Positions 35,658-45,381 of a stretch of 62,829 nucleotides of DNA are shown here, one piece after another (position 1 is the stretch's first letter; every line of letters begins with the position of its first letter). Both the position numbers and the translations under genes were made by a program. The notes below the pieces were generated by a model. The model worked only from the letters and a program-made list of their open reading frames with translations. It was not told where the DNA came from and did no database searches. The stretch comes from Xanthobacter autotrophicus (GTDB lineage: Bacteria; Pseudomonadota; Alphaproteobacteria; Rhizobiales; Xanthobacteraceae), in NCBI RefSeq assembly GCF_029991245.1, contig NZ_JAIVFO010000006.1, positions 7,501-70,329 on the forward strand. Reading direction: 5' to 3'.

Positions 35658-35899
35658 GTCGTCACCATGCCGCCGGTCGGCACTCTGCGATTTTGCATAC
35701 GTCCATACACGGCGTCCGTAATTCTATGTTGCCGTCGTCCAGGGAACCATCTCATCTTGATTTTACCTTTCTGCTCATGAGCCCCATCCGGTATACCAGA
35801 CGGCAGGAATCAGCCCCGCGAAGCGGCGCGGAATCGCATCATTGGTCGCGCCATGGCCCAGCCAACAATTATCGCCGGCCATACATATTGCACGGGGGC

Positions 35900-36970
35900 T
35901 CACACACAGACTGCCTGCGGCCGGCGACCGTGCCACGCCTCTTCGAGCAACGACAAGACGCGTGCCTGCGGCATTTCCACCGGCAACCAATAGGCGCTCT
36001 GTGTCACCTCCTGAGCGGCCTGGCGCAGCCCATCGTGCGGCATCCCGATCTCGCGCAACGCCATTGCTGCACCGAGGCGTGCGGGGATATCGTAAAGCGT
36101 GCCCGCCGGATCATCGCTTCCCATGGCGCGTGCCAGAATGGCTGCAGCGCCGGGCACGCCGGGCAGGAGCGCGGCCGCCGCATGGGGCAGGATGATCGTA
36201 TGGGTCTCGCTGTGGGGCAGGGCAAAACTTCCGCCCAATACATGGCAGAGCTTATGGTGCAGCGACATGCCCACCGCACCCAGGCAGGTGCCGCAGGCCC
36301 AGGCTCCAAACAAGGCCTCCGCTCGAGCATTGCGATCTGAGGGGGCTTGGACGAGAAGCGGCAAAGCCCGGATCAGCGCCGTAATTCCGCGCTCCGCCAA
36401 TAGCGTAACCACCGGATTCGCCTCCTGCGCGTAGAGAGCCTCCACGGCATGCGCCACTGCGTTCATGCCGGAGGTTACGCTCAGTTGCACCGGCAGAGTC
36501 AGAGTGAGGTCGACGTCGTAGATCACCACCTCTGGCAAGACTTTAAGCGTGCGCTGGGTGGTCTTCCGTCCAGCTTCTGTCTGCCCGATGATCGGCGTAA
36601 CTTCCGAGCCTGCATAGGTCGTGGGCACGGCGATTTGCGGCAGATCAGTTCTCAAAGCCATGGCCTTGCCGAGCCCGATCGTGGAGCCGCCGCCAACGGC
36701 GACCAGGCAATCCGCCCGCACTTCGTTCGCCACACGGATTGCCGCTTCGGTGACCGCGACCGGTGTATGCATCTCCGCCTGGTCGAACACCCCTGCTGCA
36801 AGATTTCCAATGTCATCCGCCAGTCCGGAGATCGCCCTCGCCTGCCAAGGCGTTGAAAGCAGCAGCGCGCGACGGCATCCCAGCCCCTCGATTTCCTGCC
36901 GCAGCGCAGTGACCACCGGAGCATCGAATACGATCCGGGCCGGCAAGGCTGTATAGATGAAAGGCTTCAC
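35900..36970 (-). CDS. Maleylacetate reductase
   Basis: 356 residues from GTG 36970 with GGAAGGAGGGG upstream. It belongs to the iron-containing alcohol dehydrogenase-like superfamily: GGGSTIGLGKAMAL and VPTTYAGSEVTPIIG are the NAD(P)-binding and hallmark motifs, and conserved His residues occur in LHHKLCHVLGG. It reduces maleylacetate to 3-oxoadipate, the last dedicated step of hydroquinone or hydroxyquinol degradation (HapF/PnpE-type). The gene starts the run maleylacetate reductase, Rieske ferredoxin, dioxygenase, dehydrogenase. Confidence 0.9.
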   Translation of the reverse strand: MKPFIYTALPARIVFDAPVVTALRQEIEGLGCRRALLLSTPWQARAISGLADDIGNLAAGVFDQAEMHTPVAVTEAAIRVANEVRADCLVAVGGGSTIGLGKAMALRTDLPQIAVPTTYAGSEVTPIIGQTEAGRKTTQRTLKVLPEVVIYDVDLTLTLPVQLSVTSGMNAVAHAVEALYAQEANPVVTLLAERGITALIRALPLLVQAPSDRNARAEALFGAWACGTCLGAVGMSLHHKLCHVLGGSFALPHSETHTIILPHAAAALLPGVPGAAAILARAMGSDDPAGTLYDIPARLGAAMALREIGMPHDGLRQAAQEVTQSAYWLPVEMPQARVLSLLEEAWHGRRPQAVCV

Positions 36971-37142
36971 TTACCCCTCCTTCCACCTATCCCATCCCGT
37001 TTCAAGCCATGTTGGGGGGACAGAGGATGATTTGTCTGCGCGAAATGAACCCGCGTGCGCATAAGTCCGCAGTAGCGATAATATTTTACAGCTTGATTCA
37101 ACGTCATTTCGGAAGACGGCAGAGATGAATCGGCGACCAAGC

Positions 37143-38063
37143 CTAATGCCTCAGCGTTCGGCGATACGCGGCCGGAGTAGCGCCAATCTCACGCTTGAAC
37201 ATCCGCGTCAGGTGCTCCTGATGGCTGAACCCGCATGTCACCGCAATCTCCGCGATGGGCAAAGCGGAGCTGCCCAGTAACGTTCGAGCATGCCGCAGTC
37301 TTTCGCTCAGCAAATAATGATATGGCGTGGTACCGGTCTGGCGCTTGAAGATGCGGGAAAAGCGCGTCGGCGTCATCCCCACAGCCGCCGCGAGGTCCGA
37401 AAGCGCGATTGGATGCGCCAAATGGGTGGCAATAAATTCCCGAAGCCGCCGCTGCTGCGCTGGATCGAATACGCCGCGCTGATCTTCTCCATGCGCGATC
37501 AGCCCACCGATCAATCGCGACGCCAACGCACGTGCGAGATAATCCGCGAGCAGCCGGGACCCGCCATCCCCTTCACTGATCGCATGGTTGGCCGCCTGGA
37601 TCATGCCTCCCATCACCGGATCGACATCTCCGAAGCGAGGCGGCAGTCCCACGCTTGCCGGATCGCCGCACCAGGCCTCCTCGGCAACCTCGCGCAGGAC
37701 CGCATCGCGCACATAGATATGCACACTACGCAACGGCTGCATCAGCCGCACCGAGAACGGCATGCCGCCCGGCATGCTGAAAATCCCGCCGGGCGGGATC
37801 AGCATGCGCTCCCGGACACCGTTCAGGCAGCGCTCCACCTGAACGGGACCGTCAAGATGCAGGATCACGAGATGATCCGGCACCGCCGCGAAAGCATCCG
37901 CATAAGGCTTTTCGATCTGTCGCGAAACATAAAGTGAACTCCATCCGAGCACATCGCTCGATGTCTCGATCTCATGTTCACGACGGTTAAGAATGCCGTG
38001 CGTCTGAGCGATATCAAAAGCGGGCGGCCCATGATTGGCTGGCCCGGTATAGGCCTTGAGCAT
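37143..38063 (-). CDS. AraC/XylS-family transcriptional regulator
   Basis: 306 residues from ATG 38063, preceded by GGGGAG; the frame is open further upstream but that part has no regulator-like content. An N-terminal effector domain with cupin character (LIPPGGIFSMPGGMPF) precedes two helix-turn-helix motifs (IALSDLAAAVGMTPTRFSR and LPIAEIAVTCGFSHQEHL). It lies 172 bp upstream of the maleylacetate reductase gene on the same strand and probably activates the hydroquinone operon. Confidence 0.85.
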   Translation of the reverse strand: MLKAYTGPANHGPPAFDIAQTHGILNRREHEIETSSDVLGWSSLYVSRQIEKPYADAFAAVPDHLVILHLDGPVQVERCLNGVRERMLIPPGGIFSMPGGMPFSVRLMQPLRSVHIYVRDAVLREVAEEAWCGDPASVGLPPRFGDVDPVMGGMIQAANHAISEGDGGSRLLADYLARALASRLIGGLIAHGEDQRGVFDPAQQRRLREFIATHLAHPIALSDLAAAVGMTPTRFSRIFKRQTGTTPYHYLLSERLRHARTLLGSSALPIAEIAVTCGFSHQEHLTRMFKREIGATPAAYRRTLRH

Positions 38064-38122
38064 CTGAATCACTCCCCGATCTCGCGCTACAGCTCGACCC
38101 CTGCACCATGAGGGGCCCGGTT

Positions 38123-39373
38123 TCAGGCTCCCGCGCGAAATGCACCCCGGTTCAGCGACAACAGGAGCGCGGCCAAGGCGTTCAGCCCTGCGATCACCAA
38201 GATCATCGGCATGTAGGTATGCGTATTGTCGAACAACACTCCACCAAAAAGTGGGGCGCTTGCGCTCGCAACCGTGTCCAGCGCGAAGACGATGCCGGAC
38301 ATCATGGCGAAGCGAGCGGGTTTCGCGCACTTGCTGAGCAGCGCCATCACGCCCACCTGAACCACCCCAAAGCCGATTCCGAAGAACGCAGGATAGACAA
38401 AGACCAATGTCGAAGAACGCGCATTGCCAAGGAATAGAAGACCCGTTGCGAAGATGATGGAGCCAAGAGCGAGGATCCTCCGGACGCCAAAGCGTCGGCC
38501 GAATGCGCCAATCGCCAGATTTCCCACGACCGTCGAGACTGCCATCATTGACATTGATGTCGTCGCTGCAGCGAGTGGGTGACCAAAATCTCGGAGCAGG
38601 GCCAGACCATGCGCAATGTAGAACGCGCTGCCCGCACCTGCGGACATGGCGCACAGGATCAGGATGAGCAACGCGCGCGTCCCGATATCTCCCTCGCCGC
38701 CCTCCCCTGCCGCGGCCGGTGCTTCCGCGGGAGGCGTAAAGCCAACGACATCACCAGAGGCCGGGGCATCGCGCACCACAAAAATCGCCAAACAAAGCGC
38801 AATTATGCCGACGACGACAAATACCAGCCAGCCGGCACGCCAATTGTCCGACCGGAGGATGACTTCGCTCACGAGCGGGGCGGCCACGAAGCCTCCGAGC
38901 CCCATGGTCGCGTAAAGCACTCCGAAGGGGCGCGCACGGTCTTCGCGGTACCACCCGGCGACGCACGCCTGGTTCGCGATAAATCCCCCCAAACTCATGC
39001 CAAGCCCGATCAGAAGGCTGAATGTCAGGATCGCCGACACCCCTCCATCTACGAGCGTGGCCATGGTGAGGGCCCCGAGGGCCATCAAGACGCTTCCGGA
39101 AACCAGAACAAGCCGCGCCCCAACCCGGCCGACCAACGCGCCTACCAGAGGGGCCGTTAAGCCGGTGACCACCATGTTCAACGCGACGAACAACCCAAGC
39201 AGGCTACGATCCAACCCCATCTCCGCGACCATCGCGGTGTTGACAACGCTTGCACCGTAGATCGGAAACGCCGCATTGATGCAGACGATCAAGGAACAAG
39301 CGGTCAGAATCTGCCACTTCCTCCGTGCCTTTCCCTCGCACTGATCGATTACAACTGCTGTTGCTTCGACCAT
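38123..39373 (-). CDS. MFS transporter, aromatic/organic acid type
   Basis: 416 residues, twelve predicted TM helices. The loop-2 motif reads GALVGRVGARLVLVSG and the centre has a charged loop (about residues 195-230). It is divergent from the flavin monooxygenase gene at 39606 with a strong palindrome between them, so it likely imports the island's substrate or a pathway intermediate. The substrate is unknown. Confidence 0.85.
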   Translation of the reverse strand: MVEATAVVIDQCEGKARRKWQILTACSLIVCINAAFPIYGASVVNTAMVAEMGLDRSLLGLFVALNMVVTGLTAPLVGALVGRVGARLVLVSGSVLMALGALTMATLVDGGVSAILTFSLLIGLGMSLGGFIANQACVAGWYREDRARPFGVLYATMGLGGFVAAPLVSEVILRSDNWRAGWLVFVVVGIIALCLAIFVVRDAPASGDVVGFTPPAEAPAAAGEGGEGDIGTRALLILILCAMSAGAGSAFYIAHGLALLRDFGHPLAAATTSMSMMAVSTVVGNLAIGAFGRRFGVRRILALGSIIFATGLLFLGNARSSTLVFVYPAFFGIGFGVVQVGVMALLSKCAKPARFAMMSGIVFALDTVASASAPLFGGVLFDNTHTYMPMILVIAGLNALAALLLSLNRGAFRAGA

Positions 39374-39474
39374 ACGCTTTCTCCCCTTATACGACCCTAG
39401 GTTGCTGTGCCCTTAGGGTTTCTAAGCATTCATTACGAGTTCCAGCTTTGTGTCGCAGCCATTCTCCCCTCCAT

Positions 39475-39512
39475 GTCCGTATTGTGTACGCGAGGACGTA
39501 CACAATACGGAC
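39475..39512. promoter_or_regulatory. Perfect 16-bp inverted repeat between divergent genes
   Basis: GTCCGTATTGTGTACG and CGTACACAATACGGAC form a perfect inverted repeat with a CGAGGA spacer, midway between the MFS gene and the monooxygenase gene at 39606. It has the look of a dimeric regulator operator controlling both genes. It could also fold as a hairpin in either transcript. Confidence 0.7.
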
Positions 39513-39605
39513 GCCTCATGTTCTCAGATTTCGCCATCCAGCGCCCATCGATAAAGGTCAATTATAGTATCCGCGCCGAAACAAATGAAAACTGAGGTTT
39601 TGCCC

Positions 39606-40841
39606 ATGTCCAGCGCACAGCCGCTCGCAACGACACCGGCGCGTTCGACTGCTTCTCTTCCCCTGCCTGAGCCAGAGCTGACGCCAGCAGACGCGATCGT
39701 GCGCGCCAAGGCAATGATCCCGACGCTCCGCGCCCGCCAGGCCGAAACCGAAGCCGCAGGCCGGTTGCTGGAAATCACCAACCAGGAATTCCTCGACGCA
39801 GGCTTCTATCGCATCGTTCAACCCCGTCGGTTCGGGGGTTATGAGTTCGACCTGGGCACCTATGTGCGTTTGATGATGGAAATCGCGCGCGGCTGCCCCT
39901 CTAGTGCCTGGGTGCTCGCGCTTGTCTCCGGTCATCCGATCATGCTGGCGGATTTTCCCGAGGAAGCGCAGATCGAGGCCTATGGCGACCATGGCGACTA
40001 TCGCTGCCCATCGGTCGGCTCTCCCCTGCCGGTGAAGCGCGAGCAGGGCGGGTTCCGGGTCAGCGGGGGTTGGGACTATACATCCGGCTGTGATGTCGCC
40101 ACCCACGCAATGGTCAGTGGTCTTGTTCCCGAAGGCAACGGCTTCGTCGCGCGGTTGATGCTCATCGATCGCAAGGATTTCACCATCGTCGACAACTGGC
40201 GCATGATGGGGATGCAGGGAACCGGTTCGCGACGGGTGGTGCTGGAAAACGTCTTCGTTCCCGAGTATCGAACTGCGCCGATGACCATGTGGCAGGCGCC
40301 TGGCAAGGGCGCCGTGCATGCCAACCCAATGTATAACGGTCGCAAGGGATCCTTCTTCCTGATCGAACTCGGCGCGGTGATCGTCGGCACTGTAAAGGGC
40401 GCCCTTGATCTGTACGAAGAGATCTGTCGGACGAAGAAGATGCGCTTTTCACCCGGCGTTTTCCTCTACGAAAGTCATGAATTCCAGCAATATTATGGCG
40501 ATGCGCAATCCAAGCTCGACGCCGCAGAGGCGCTGTTGCTTAGGTTGACCGAGCAATATGTGGCCGCTTGCATCGCTGATCCGCTAACCGGCGGCAGCTT
40601 CAGCGAGGAGACCGATCGCCGCTTGTTCACGGCCGGACAGGAGGCATGCCGGCTCGCCTGGGATGCGCTTGAGATCATATTCACAACCGCGGGCACCAGT
40701 ATCGGGACGCGGGATTCGATGCTGGCGCGGATCTATCGCGACGCCGGCGTGCAGAAGACGCATTTTGTCCAGCAGCATTCGCGGACAACGGTCAACGCAG
40801 CGCGGCTCCATTTCGGCCTGTCGCCGCTGACTCCGTTCTGA
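39606..40841 (+). CDS. Flavin-dependent monooxygenase, HsaA/HpaB-C2 (acyl-CoA dehydrogenase fold), paralogue 1
   Basis: 411 residues from ATG 39606 (GAGG nine bases upstream); an ATG at 39585 lacks a ribosome-binding site. The acyl-CoA dehydrogenase fold without acyl-CoA features is typical of two-component phenol hydroxylases such as HsaA and the C2 component of 4-hydroxyphenylacetate hydroxylase: GFYRIVQPRRFGGYE, ARGCPSSAWVLAL, GGWDYTSGC. It uses reduced flavin supplied by a reductase, here perhaps the one at 46987-47466. A paralogue lies at 48791-50059. First gene of a plus-strand operon running to about 44.7 kb. Confidence 0.82.
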   Translation: MSSAQPLATTPARSTASLPLPEPELTPADAIVRAKAMIPTLRARQAETEAAGRLLEITNQEFLDAGFYRIVQPRRFGGYEFDLGTYVRLMMEIARGCPSSAWVLALVSGHPIMLADFPEEAQIEAYGDHGDYRCPSVGSPLPVKREQGGFRVSGGWDYTSGCDVATHAMVSGLVPEGNGFVARLMLIDRKDFTIVDNWRMMGMQGTGSRRVVLENVFVPEYRTAPMTMWQAPGKGAVHANPMYNGRKGSFFLIELGAVIVGTVKGALDLYEEICRTKKMRFSPGVFLYESHEFQQYYGDAQSKLDAAEALLLRLTEQYVAACIADPLTGGSFSEETDRRLFTAGQEACRLAWDALEIIFTTAGTSIGTRDSMLARIYRDAGVQKTHFVQQHSRTTVNAARLHFGLSPLTPF

Positions 40842-40856
40842 GCGCGGTCGCAGAAA

Positions 40857-41639
40857 ATGCAGTCCACGGCAAACGTGCTCAACCCTGATGCAGTACGCGA
40901 GGCGTTCCGTCGCCGCCGCGGTCATTGGAACGACGACTGGGAGGCCATGCTCGCCTATTCGCCTGACTACGTGGCCGCTTATCTCGAATTCTCGGCCTAT
41001 GTCGCGGACCGGGGCACGCTCTCTCCGAAGTTTCGAGAGCTGATCTATGTCGCTACAAACTGCACGCCAACCCACATGTTCGAGAAGGGTCTACGCAATC
41101 ATGCCCGCCAGGCGCTGACGCTGGGTGCAACGCCCGCAGAACTGCTATCCGTGGTGGCGACCGTAAGCGCAATCGGGATCTATTCGCATCTGCTTATTTC
41201 CCAGTCGATCGTCGACTTGGTCCCCAATGCATCTGCCCGCGCAAACCCGTCGGACATGAACCGTGCGAGGGCCGACCATGCCGCGCTGTTCGGCAAGGTA
41301 TTGGCTGAGGCGGATCCGGCGATCGCGTGCGATCCTCATTTCTATTCACGCTGGCTGGATTTTGCGGCGGCGCCTATCCGCGGACCCCATGCCGCGCTGT
41401 CCCTGAAGGATGCACATCTCGTCGCGCTGGCGGTGCATGCTCAGTGTACCCAGCTCAACCCGGCAGGCATCCGCCTGCATGCAGGGGCTGCGATAACGCA
41501 CGGTGCGACGATCGATGAGGTATTGGATATCGGTCGTCTGATTTCGAGCATGGGGATCCATGCAATGGTCTTTGCCTTGCCGATTATTACGGAACTGGCT
41601 GGAGAAATCGAAGGAAATGAGCATGGGCGCCTACCATGA
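40857..41639 (+). CDS. Carboxymuconolactone decarboxylase-like protein, double domain
   Basis: 260 residues with two CMD/AhpD-type helical domains (about residues 50-115 and 175-245). The first has ATNCTPTHMF and RNHARQALTLGAT, the second HAQCTQLNPAGIRLHAGAAITHGAT. It follows the monooxygenase gene by 15 bp. CMD-fold proteins include the protocatechuate-pathway decarboxylase and AhpD reductases, but the CxxC of AhpD is absent, so a hydrolytic, decarboxylating or isomerising role is more likely. Confidence 0.75.
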   Translation: MQSTANVLNPDAVREAFRRRRGHWNDDWEAMLAYSPDYVAAYLEFSAYVADRGTLSPKFRELIYVATNCTPTHMFEKGLRNHARQALTLGATPAELLSVVATVSAIGIYSHLLISQSIVDLVPNASARANPSDMNRARADHAALFGKVLAEADPAIACDPHFYSRWLDFAAAPIRGPHAALSLKDAHLVALAVHAQCTQLNPAGIRLHAGAAITHGATIDEVLDIGRLISSMGIHAMVFALPIITELAGEIEGNEHGRLP

Positions 41640-42345
41640 ATATCACGGCGGTGGAACCCGCGCGCGCGGCTACTACGCGGCACCACAAAACGGCGCGGCG
41701 CAGGGTGGAGTGCTGGTGATCCATGAGGCGCCCGGACTGGGGGCGCATGTCCAGCGCCGGGTCGATGCGCTTGCCGCGAGCGGCTATGCAGCGCTTGCGG
41801 CGGACCTTCATGGCGAGGGTCGGCTCGCGCGCAATTTTGATGAGGCGATTGGCTGGGTCCGCTCCCTGAAGGCGGACCCTGACATGTTGCTCTCCCGACT
41901 GAACTCAGCGTTGGATACACTTTCCACGCGGAGCGGGATCGGCAAGGACCAGCTCAACGCGGCCGGCTATTGCTTCGGCGGGTGGTGCGGTCTGGAACTC
42001 GCCCGCGCCGGCGCGCCGCTGCGGAGCGTCAGCGTTTTCCATGGGTCGGTGAAGAGTGATCGCAGTGCTGCCGCGATCAAGGGATCGGTACTGATTTGTA
42101 CGGGCGATTGCGACCCGTTTGCACCACTCGACCAGCTCATTGCCCTGGGCGACGAAATGCGCGCGGCTCGGGTCGATTACCAGCTCTGTCTTTATGGCGG
42201 AGTAGAGCATGGGTTTACCAATCCGGATGTGCCCGCCATGCCCGGCTATTCCTACAGCGCAGCCGCCGATCGGCGCTCTTGGGCCTCCCTTCTGAACCTG
42301 CTGAGCGACTCTTCTCCCCGCTTGGCAGACGGTGTCACGGAATGA
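41623..42345 (+). CDS. Dienelactone hydrolase family protein
   Basis: About 240 residues from ATG 41623 (AAGGA seven bases upstream; ATG 41617 is possible), overlapping the end of the CMD gene. The alpha/beta-hydrolase fold has the Cys nucleophile in GYCFGGWCG, Asp in TGDCDPFAP and His in GGVEHGF, the triad of carboxymethylenebutenolidase. It would open a lactone formed during ring cleavage. Cytoplasmic. Confidence 0.85.
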   Translation: MGAYHEYHGGGTRARGYYAAPQNGAAQGGVLVIHEAPGLGAHVQRRVDALAASGYAALAADLHGEGRLARNFDEAIGWVRSLKADPDMLLSRLNSALDTLSTRSGIGKDQLNAAGYCFGGWCGLELARAGAPLRSVSVFHGSVKSDRSAAAIKGSVLICTGDCDPFAPLDQLIALGDEMRAARVDYQLCLYGGVEHGFTNPDVPAMPGYSYSAAADRRSWASLLNLLSDSSPRLADGVTE

Positions 42346-42349
42346 TGAA

Positions 42350-43180
42350 ATGACCTATTTCGAAGGCAAGACGGTCCTGATCACGGGCGCCGCGACCGGC
42401 ATCGGCTTCGCAACTGCGCGCCGTTTGACGGAGCTGGGCGCGCGCATCGTGATTGCCGATCTGGACGGCACGGGCGCTGAAGCGGCAGCGCAGTCGCTTC
42501 CGGCGGGCTGCGCACGCGGCTTCCGCTGCGATGTCCGCGAAGACGCCGAGGTGGCGAAGCTGCGCGAAGCCGTGATCACGGAGTGCGGCACCATCGACAT
42601 GCTCATCAACAACGCCGCGAGGCCACCAGTCACTGGCCCTATCATCGACACGACACTCGGCGAGTGGCGCGACGCACTCGAGGTCAATGTTCTTGGCTAC
42701 GTGCAGATGATCAAGGCCTTTTTGCCAGACATGATTGCGCGTCGAAGCGGTCACATCGTGAACACCTCATCAGGACTAGCCTTGCTGCCAGATCCGCCGA
42801 TCCGTTTCATGGGACCCTATATCGCATCCAAGGGGGCGCAATTGTCGATGAGCTACGCCTTCGCCCACGCTTTGGCCGGGACGGGTGTATCGGTCTCGGT
42901 CTTTTGTCCCGGCGTCACCAACACATCGGACCGACCGGGGGGAGCGCCCCCGCCTGGCCCGAATATGCCGGCCCCGGCAGATTTCAGGATCGGCGTGCCG
43001 GCGCGTCGGACGGAACGGGTCAGCGCTGACCATGCGGCCGGCATACTGGTCGAAGGACTTGCCCGGAATGAATTCCTGATCTGTTCCCAGGCTGGCTATT
43101 TGACGGACCTCATCGCCTTTGCAAAAGACAATTTCGATCCACAGTCGATCGTGCGTGAGGCTTTGGCGGAAACTTCCTGA
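42350..43180 (+). CDS. Short-chain dehydrogenase/reductase
   Basis: 276 residues from ATG 42350. Cofactor motif TGAATGIGFA, NNAA, and catalytic Ser and Tyr-x-x-x-Lys (NTSSG ... YIASK) mark a classical SDR; Asp in IADLDG suggests NAD preference. It begins four bases after the dienelactone hydrolase stop. It probably oxidises or reduces a side-chain hydroxyl or keto group; the substrate is unknown. Confidence 0.88.
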   Translation: MTYFEGKTVLITGAATGIGFATARRLTELGARIVIADLDGTGAEAAAQSLPAGCARGFRCDVREDAEVAKLREAVITECGTIDMLINNAARPPVTGPIIDTTLGEWRDALEVNVLGYVQMIKAFLPDMIARRSGHIVNTSSGLALLPDPPIRFMGPYIASKGAQLSMSYAFAHALAGTGVSVSVFCPGVTNTSDRPGGAPPPGPNMPAPADFRIGVPARRTERVSADHAAGILVEGLARNEFLICSQAGYLTDLIAFAKDNFDPQSIVREALAETS

Positions 43181-43208
43181 GTTTCGAATTATTGAAAGGA
43201 GGCGAGCC

Positions 43209-43757
43209 ATGGGCCGCCTAAGCTACCTCACGCAAGAAGAGCTGGCCTTGGAATACCAGGACATTCCGCGGCTCAAATCAAACATTACACGCGCCGTTGC
43301 CCATAGTCCGCGCTTGGCTCGACTCGTGGCAGCACGTGGCATGTATTTTCGCCACGAAAGCGGCCTGAATGCCCGGCTGCGCGAACTGGCAATCCTGCAG
43401 GTGGGATATTCGACCCGATCCTCCTACGAGTGGGCGCATCATATCGATGTAGCGCTGTCCTTCGGCGTGAGCGAAGAGGATATTCGCGCGATCGAATTGG
43501 AAACGCACGGCAAGCCGTCCCATCTCGAGCCGCTGGCATCGGCCGTCCTCGCCGCCGCTCGGTCGTTGACGGACGATCTCACCCTGCCGCAGGAGATATT
43601 CGACAAGCTGGCCGGGGCGATGAGCAAAGAACATCTGATCGACCTATTTGTTGCGATCGCTGAGTATAACGGACTCGTCCGCGTAATGGCCGCAATAGAA
43701 ATCGATATCGAATCAGAATACCTACATTATATTGAACGCTTTCCGCTACCAAAGTAA
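43209..43757 (+). CDS. Carboxymuconolactone decarboxylase-like protein, single domain
   Basis: 182 residues from ATG 43209 with a strong AAGGAGG. The CMD core reads LRELAILQVGYSTRSSYEWAHHIDVALSFGV, with the helix that carries CxxC in AhpD replaced by STRSSYEWAHH, so it is not a peroxidase partner. Second of three CMD-fold proteins in the island. Confidence 0.8.
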   Translation: MGRLSYLTQEELALEYQDIPRLKSNITRAVAHSPRLARLVAARGMYFRHESGLNARLRELAILQVGYSTRSSYEWAHHIDVALSFGVSEEDIRAIELETHGKPSHLEPLASAVLAAARSLTDDLTLPQEIFDKLAGAMSKEHLIDLFVAIAEYNGLVRVMAAIEIDIESEYLHYIERFPLPK

Positions 43758-43867
43758 AGCCCGACGAGAGCAGGCACCGCGTCGATCGGCGCGGCACGAG
43801 GCACGACGCCATCGGCAAAACCGATCCCGAGCGAGTAACAAACACAGGTACCAAGGAAAATTCCAAA

Positions 43868-44722
43868 ATGAAACTGCTTAGCTTTAAAATCGATGGACGG
43901 ACTAGCTTCGGCGCCGTGGTGGAAGATAAGGTCGTCGACCTTGGCCGCAAGTTCGAAGGCCGTTTCGCAGATCTGGTCGATCTTCTGAAAGCCAATGCTC
44001 TTGCAGAAGCCGAACGTGCGATCGTTGGCTCCGCAGGTGACTATCCTCTGTCAAATATCGAATTCCTGCCGGTGATCCCGAATCCACCCAAAATCATCTG
44101 CATCGGCGTAAACTATGAAACCCACCGAACGGAAATCGGCAGGGATCCAAGCAAAATGCCGATGGTTTTCGCTCGCTTCCCGTCGACCCAGGTGGGGCAC
44201 CTGCAGCCGATGACGCTTCCGCCGGAAACGCCCACTTTCGACTACGAAGGCGAGATTGCCGTCATCATCGGCAAGGCGGGTCGCCGCATCTCCCAGGAAA
44301 ATTGCTGGGAGTACATCGCCGGCTATGCGCCTTACAATGACGGGAGTATCCGGGATTGGCAGCGACACACGGCGCAGTGGACACCTGGAAAGAACTGGTA
44401 CCAGACCGGTGCTTTCGGGCCATGGATGACGACGCGGGGAGAGATTGCCGACAACCAGACGCTTCATCTCCTGACGCGCCTCAACGGAATGGAAGTTCAA
44501 AATGCCGACAGCACGCAAATGATCTTTTCAATCCCGTTCCTGATCGAATATTGCTCGACCTTCATTCCGCTGGAGCCCGGCGATGTAATCGTCACCGGCA
44601 CCCCAGGAGGTGTCGGCGTCCGCCGCGAGCCGAAGCTTTTCATGAAGGATGGAGACGTGGTCGAAGTCGAAATCACGGAGGTCGGCGTGCTCCGCAATCC
44701 GATCCGGGCGGAAGTTGTCTGA
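43868..44722 (+). CDS. Fumarylacetoacetate hydrolase-family protein
   Basis: 284 residues with the FAH fold. Metal-binding acidic residues are seen in FDYEGEIAVIIG and the downstream YNDGSIRDWQ; the lid motif IICIGVNYETH and C-terminal VTGTPGGVGV are typical. Members hydrolyse C-C bonds of 1,3-diketones or isomerise/decarboxylate 2-hydroxymuconate-type ring-cleavage products. It ends the plus-strand run that starts at 39606. AAGGA lies upstream. Confidence 0.87.
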   Translation: MKLLSFKIDGRTSFGAVVEDKVVDLGRKFEGRFADLVDLLKANALAEAERAIVGSAGDYPLSNIEFLPVIPNPPKIICIGVNYETHRTEIGRDPSKMPMVFARFPSTQVGHLQPMTLPPETPTFDYEGEIAVIIGKAGRRISQENCWEYIAGYAPYNDGSIRDWQRHTAQWTPGKNWYQTGAFGPWMTTRGEIADNQTLHLLTRLNGMEVQNADSTQMIFSIPFLIEYCSTFIPLEPGDVIVTGTPGGVGVRREPKLFMKDGDVVEVEITEVGVLRNPIRAEVV

Positions 44723-45381
44723 ACGCAACGCACAAATGCGAGGCGATTAAGCTGCCTTCAACACTTGGCGGGCCCTCAAGCCAATAAGGGGGCGTGCGAT
44801 GTCGAGGCCACAATAAATTATTCATCCGGAGCAGGATGTCAGGCTGGGGTCGCGAAGCCACCTTTGCCTCACCCGCTCCCGGATGGACATCCACACAAAT
44901 GCCAGCATAGTTCGGCCCTGCCCCCCCCCCGGAAGCACTACAACTCTGCGGTGAGTCAGCAATAGAGAGGGGGTTCGCTCCGTATCGTCAGCACGACGGG
45001 GAACTTGAGTTCCAAGCTTCACCCTCGGCTGGTGAACGCCGCCCTACGCATTAACGCCATGGCGGGGTTCCGAGAGGCGCATCCCGCTGATGGGCAGGCG
45101 CCTTCGCCCTTTTATCGAGGATTGCCATCGATCCTCGAAGTTCATGCTGCTGGAAAATAACAACGCCTCATTCACCCAGCGCTTGAAAGTTGGGATCGAA
45201 TGGTGAGGAGGGCGCCGGGCCCAACGGCTCCATATGCCCGCTCGTTCACGTGCCGGACGAAACGCGCGGCCCGATTGCGCGATACCCCCGCTATTTTAGA
45301 CTTTGGTCGCGCTCCAAAGGAACGCGACCAAAGCACAAATAGATCAATAAATCGGGACAAATAGTTCCGGGGGGAGGGTAT
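44723..45381. other. Gene-free stretch before the porin
   Basis: About 660 bp without a convincing gene. A short open stretch (about 45030-45160) reads LVNAALRINAMAGFRE and may be a leftover of an unknown gene. A perfect inverted repeat lies at 45301-45333. Confidence 0.45.
45301..45333. promoter_or_regulatory. Inverted repeat upstream of the porin gene
   Basis: CTTTGGTCGCG and CGCGACCAAAG form a perfect 11-bp inverted repeat with an 11-base spacer, about 50 bp before the porin start. It may be an operator or a hairpin terminating upstream transcription. Confidence 0.5.

Noticed and set aside
43209-43757. AhpD alkylhydroperoxidase
   Set aside because: The CxxC motif needed for AhpD chemistry is absent.
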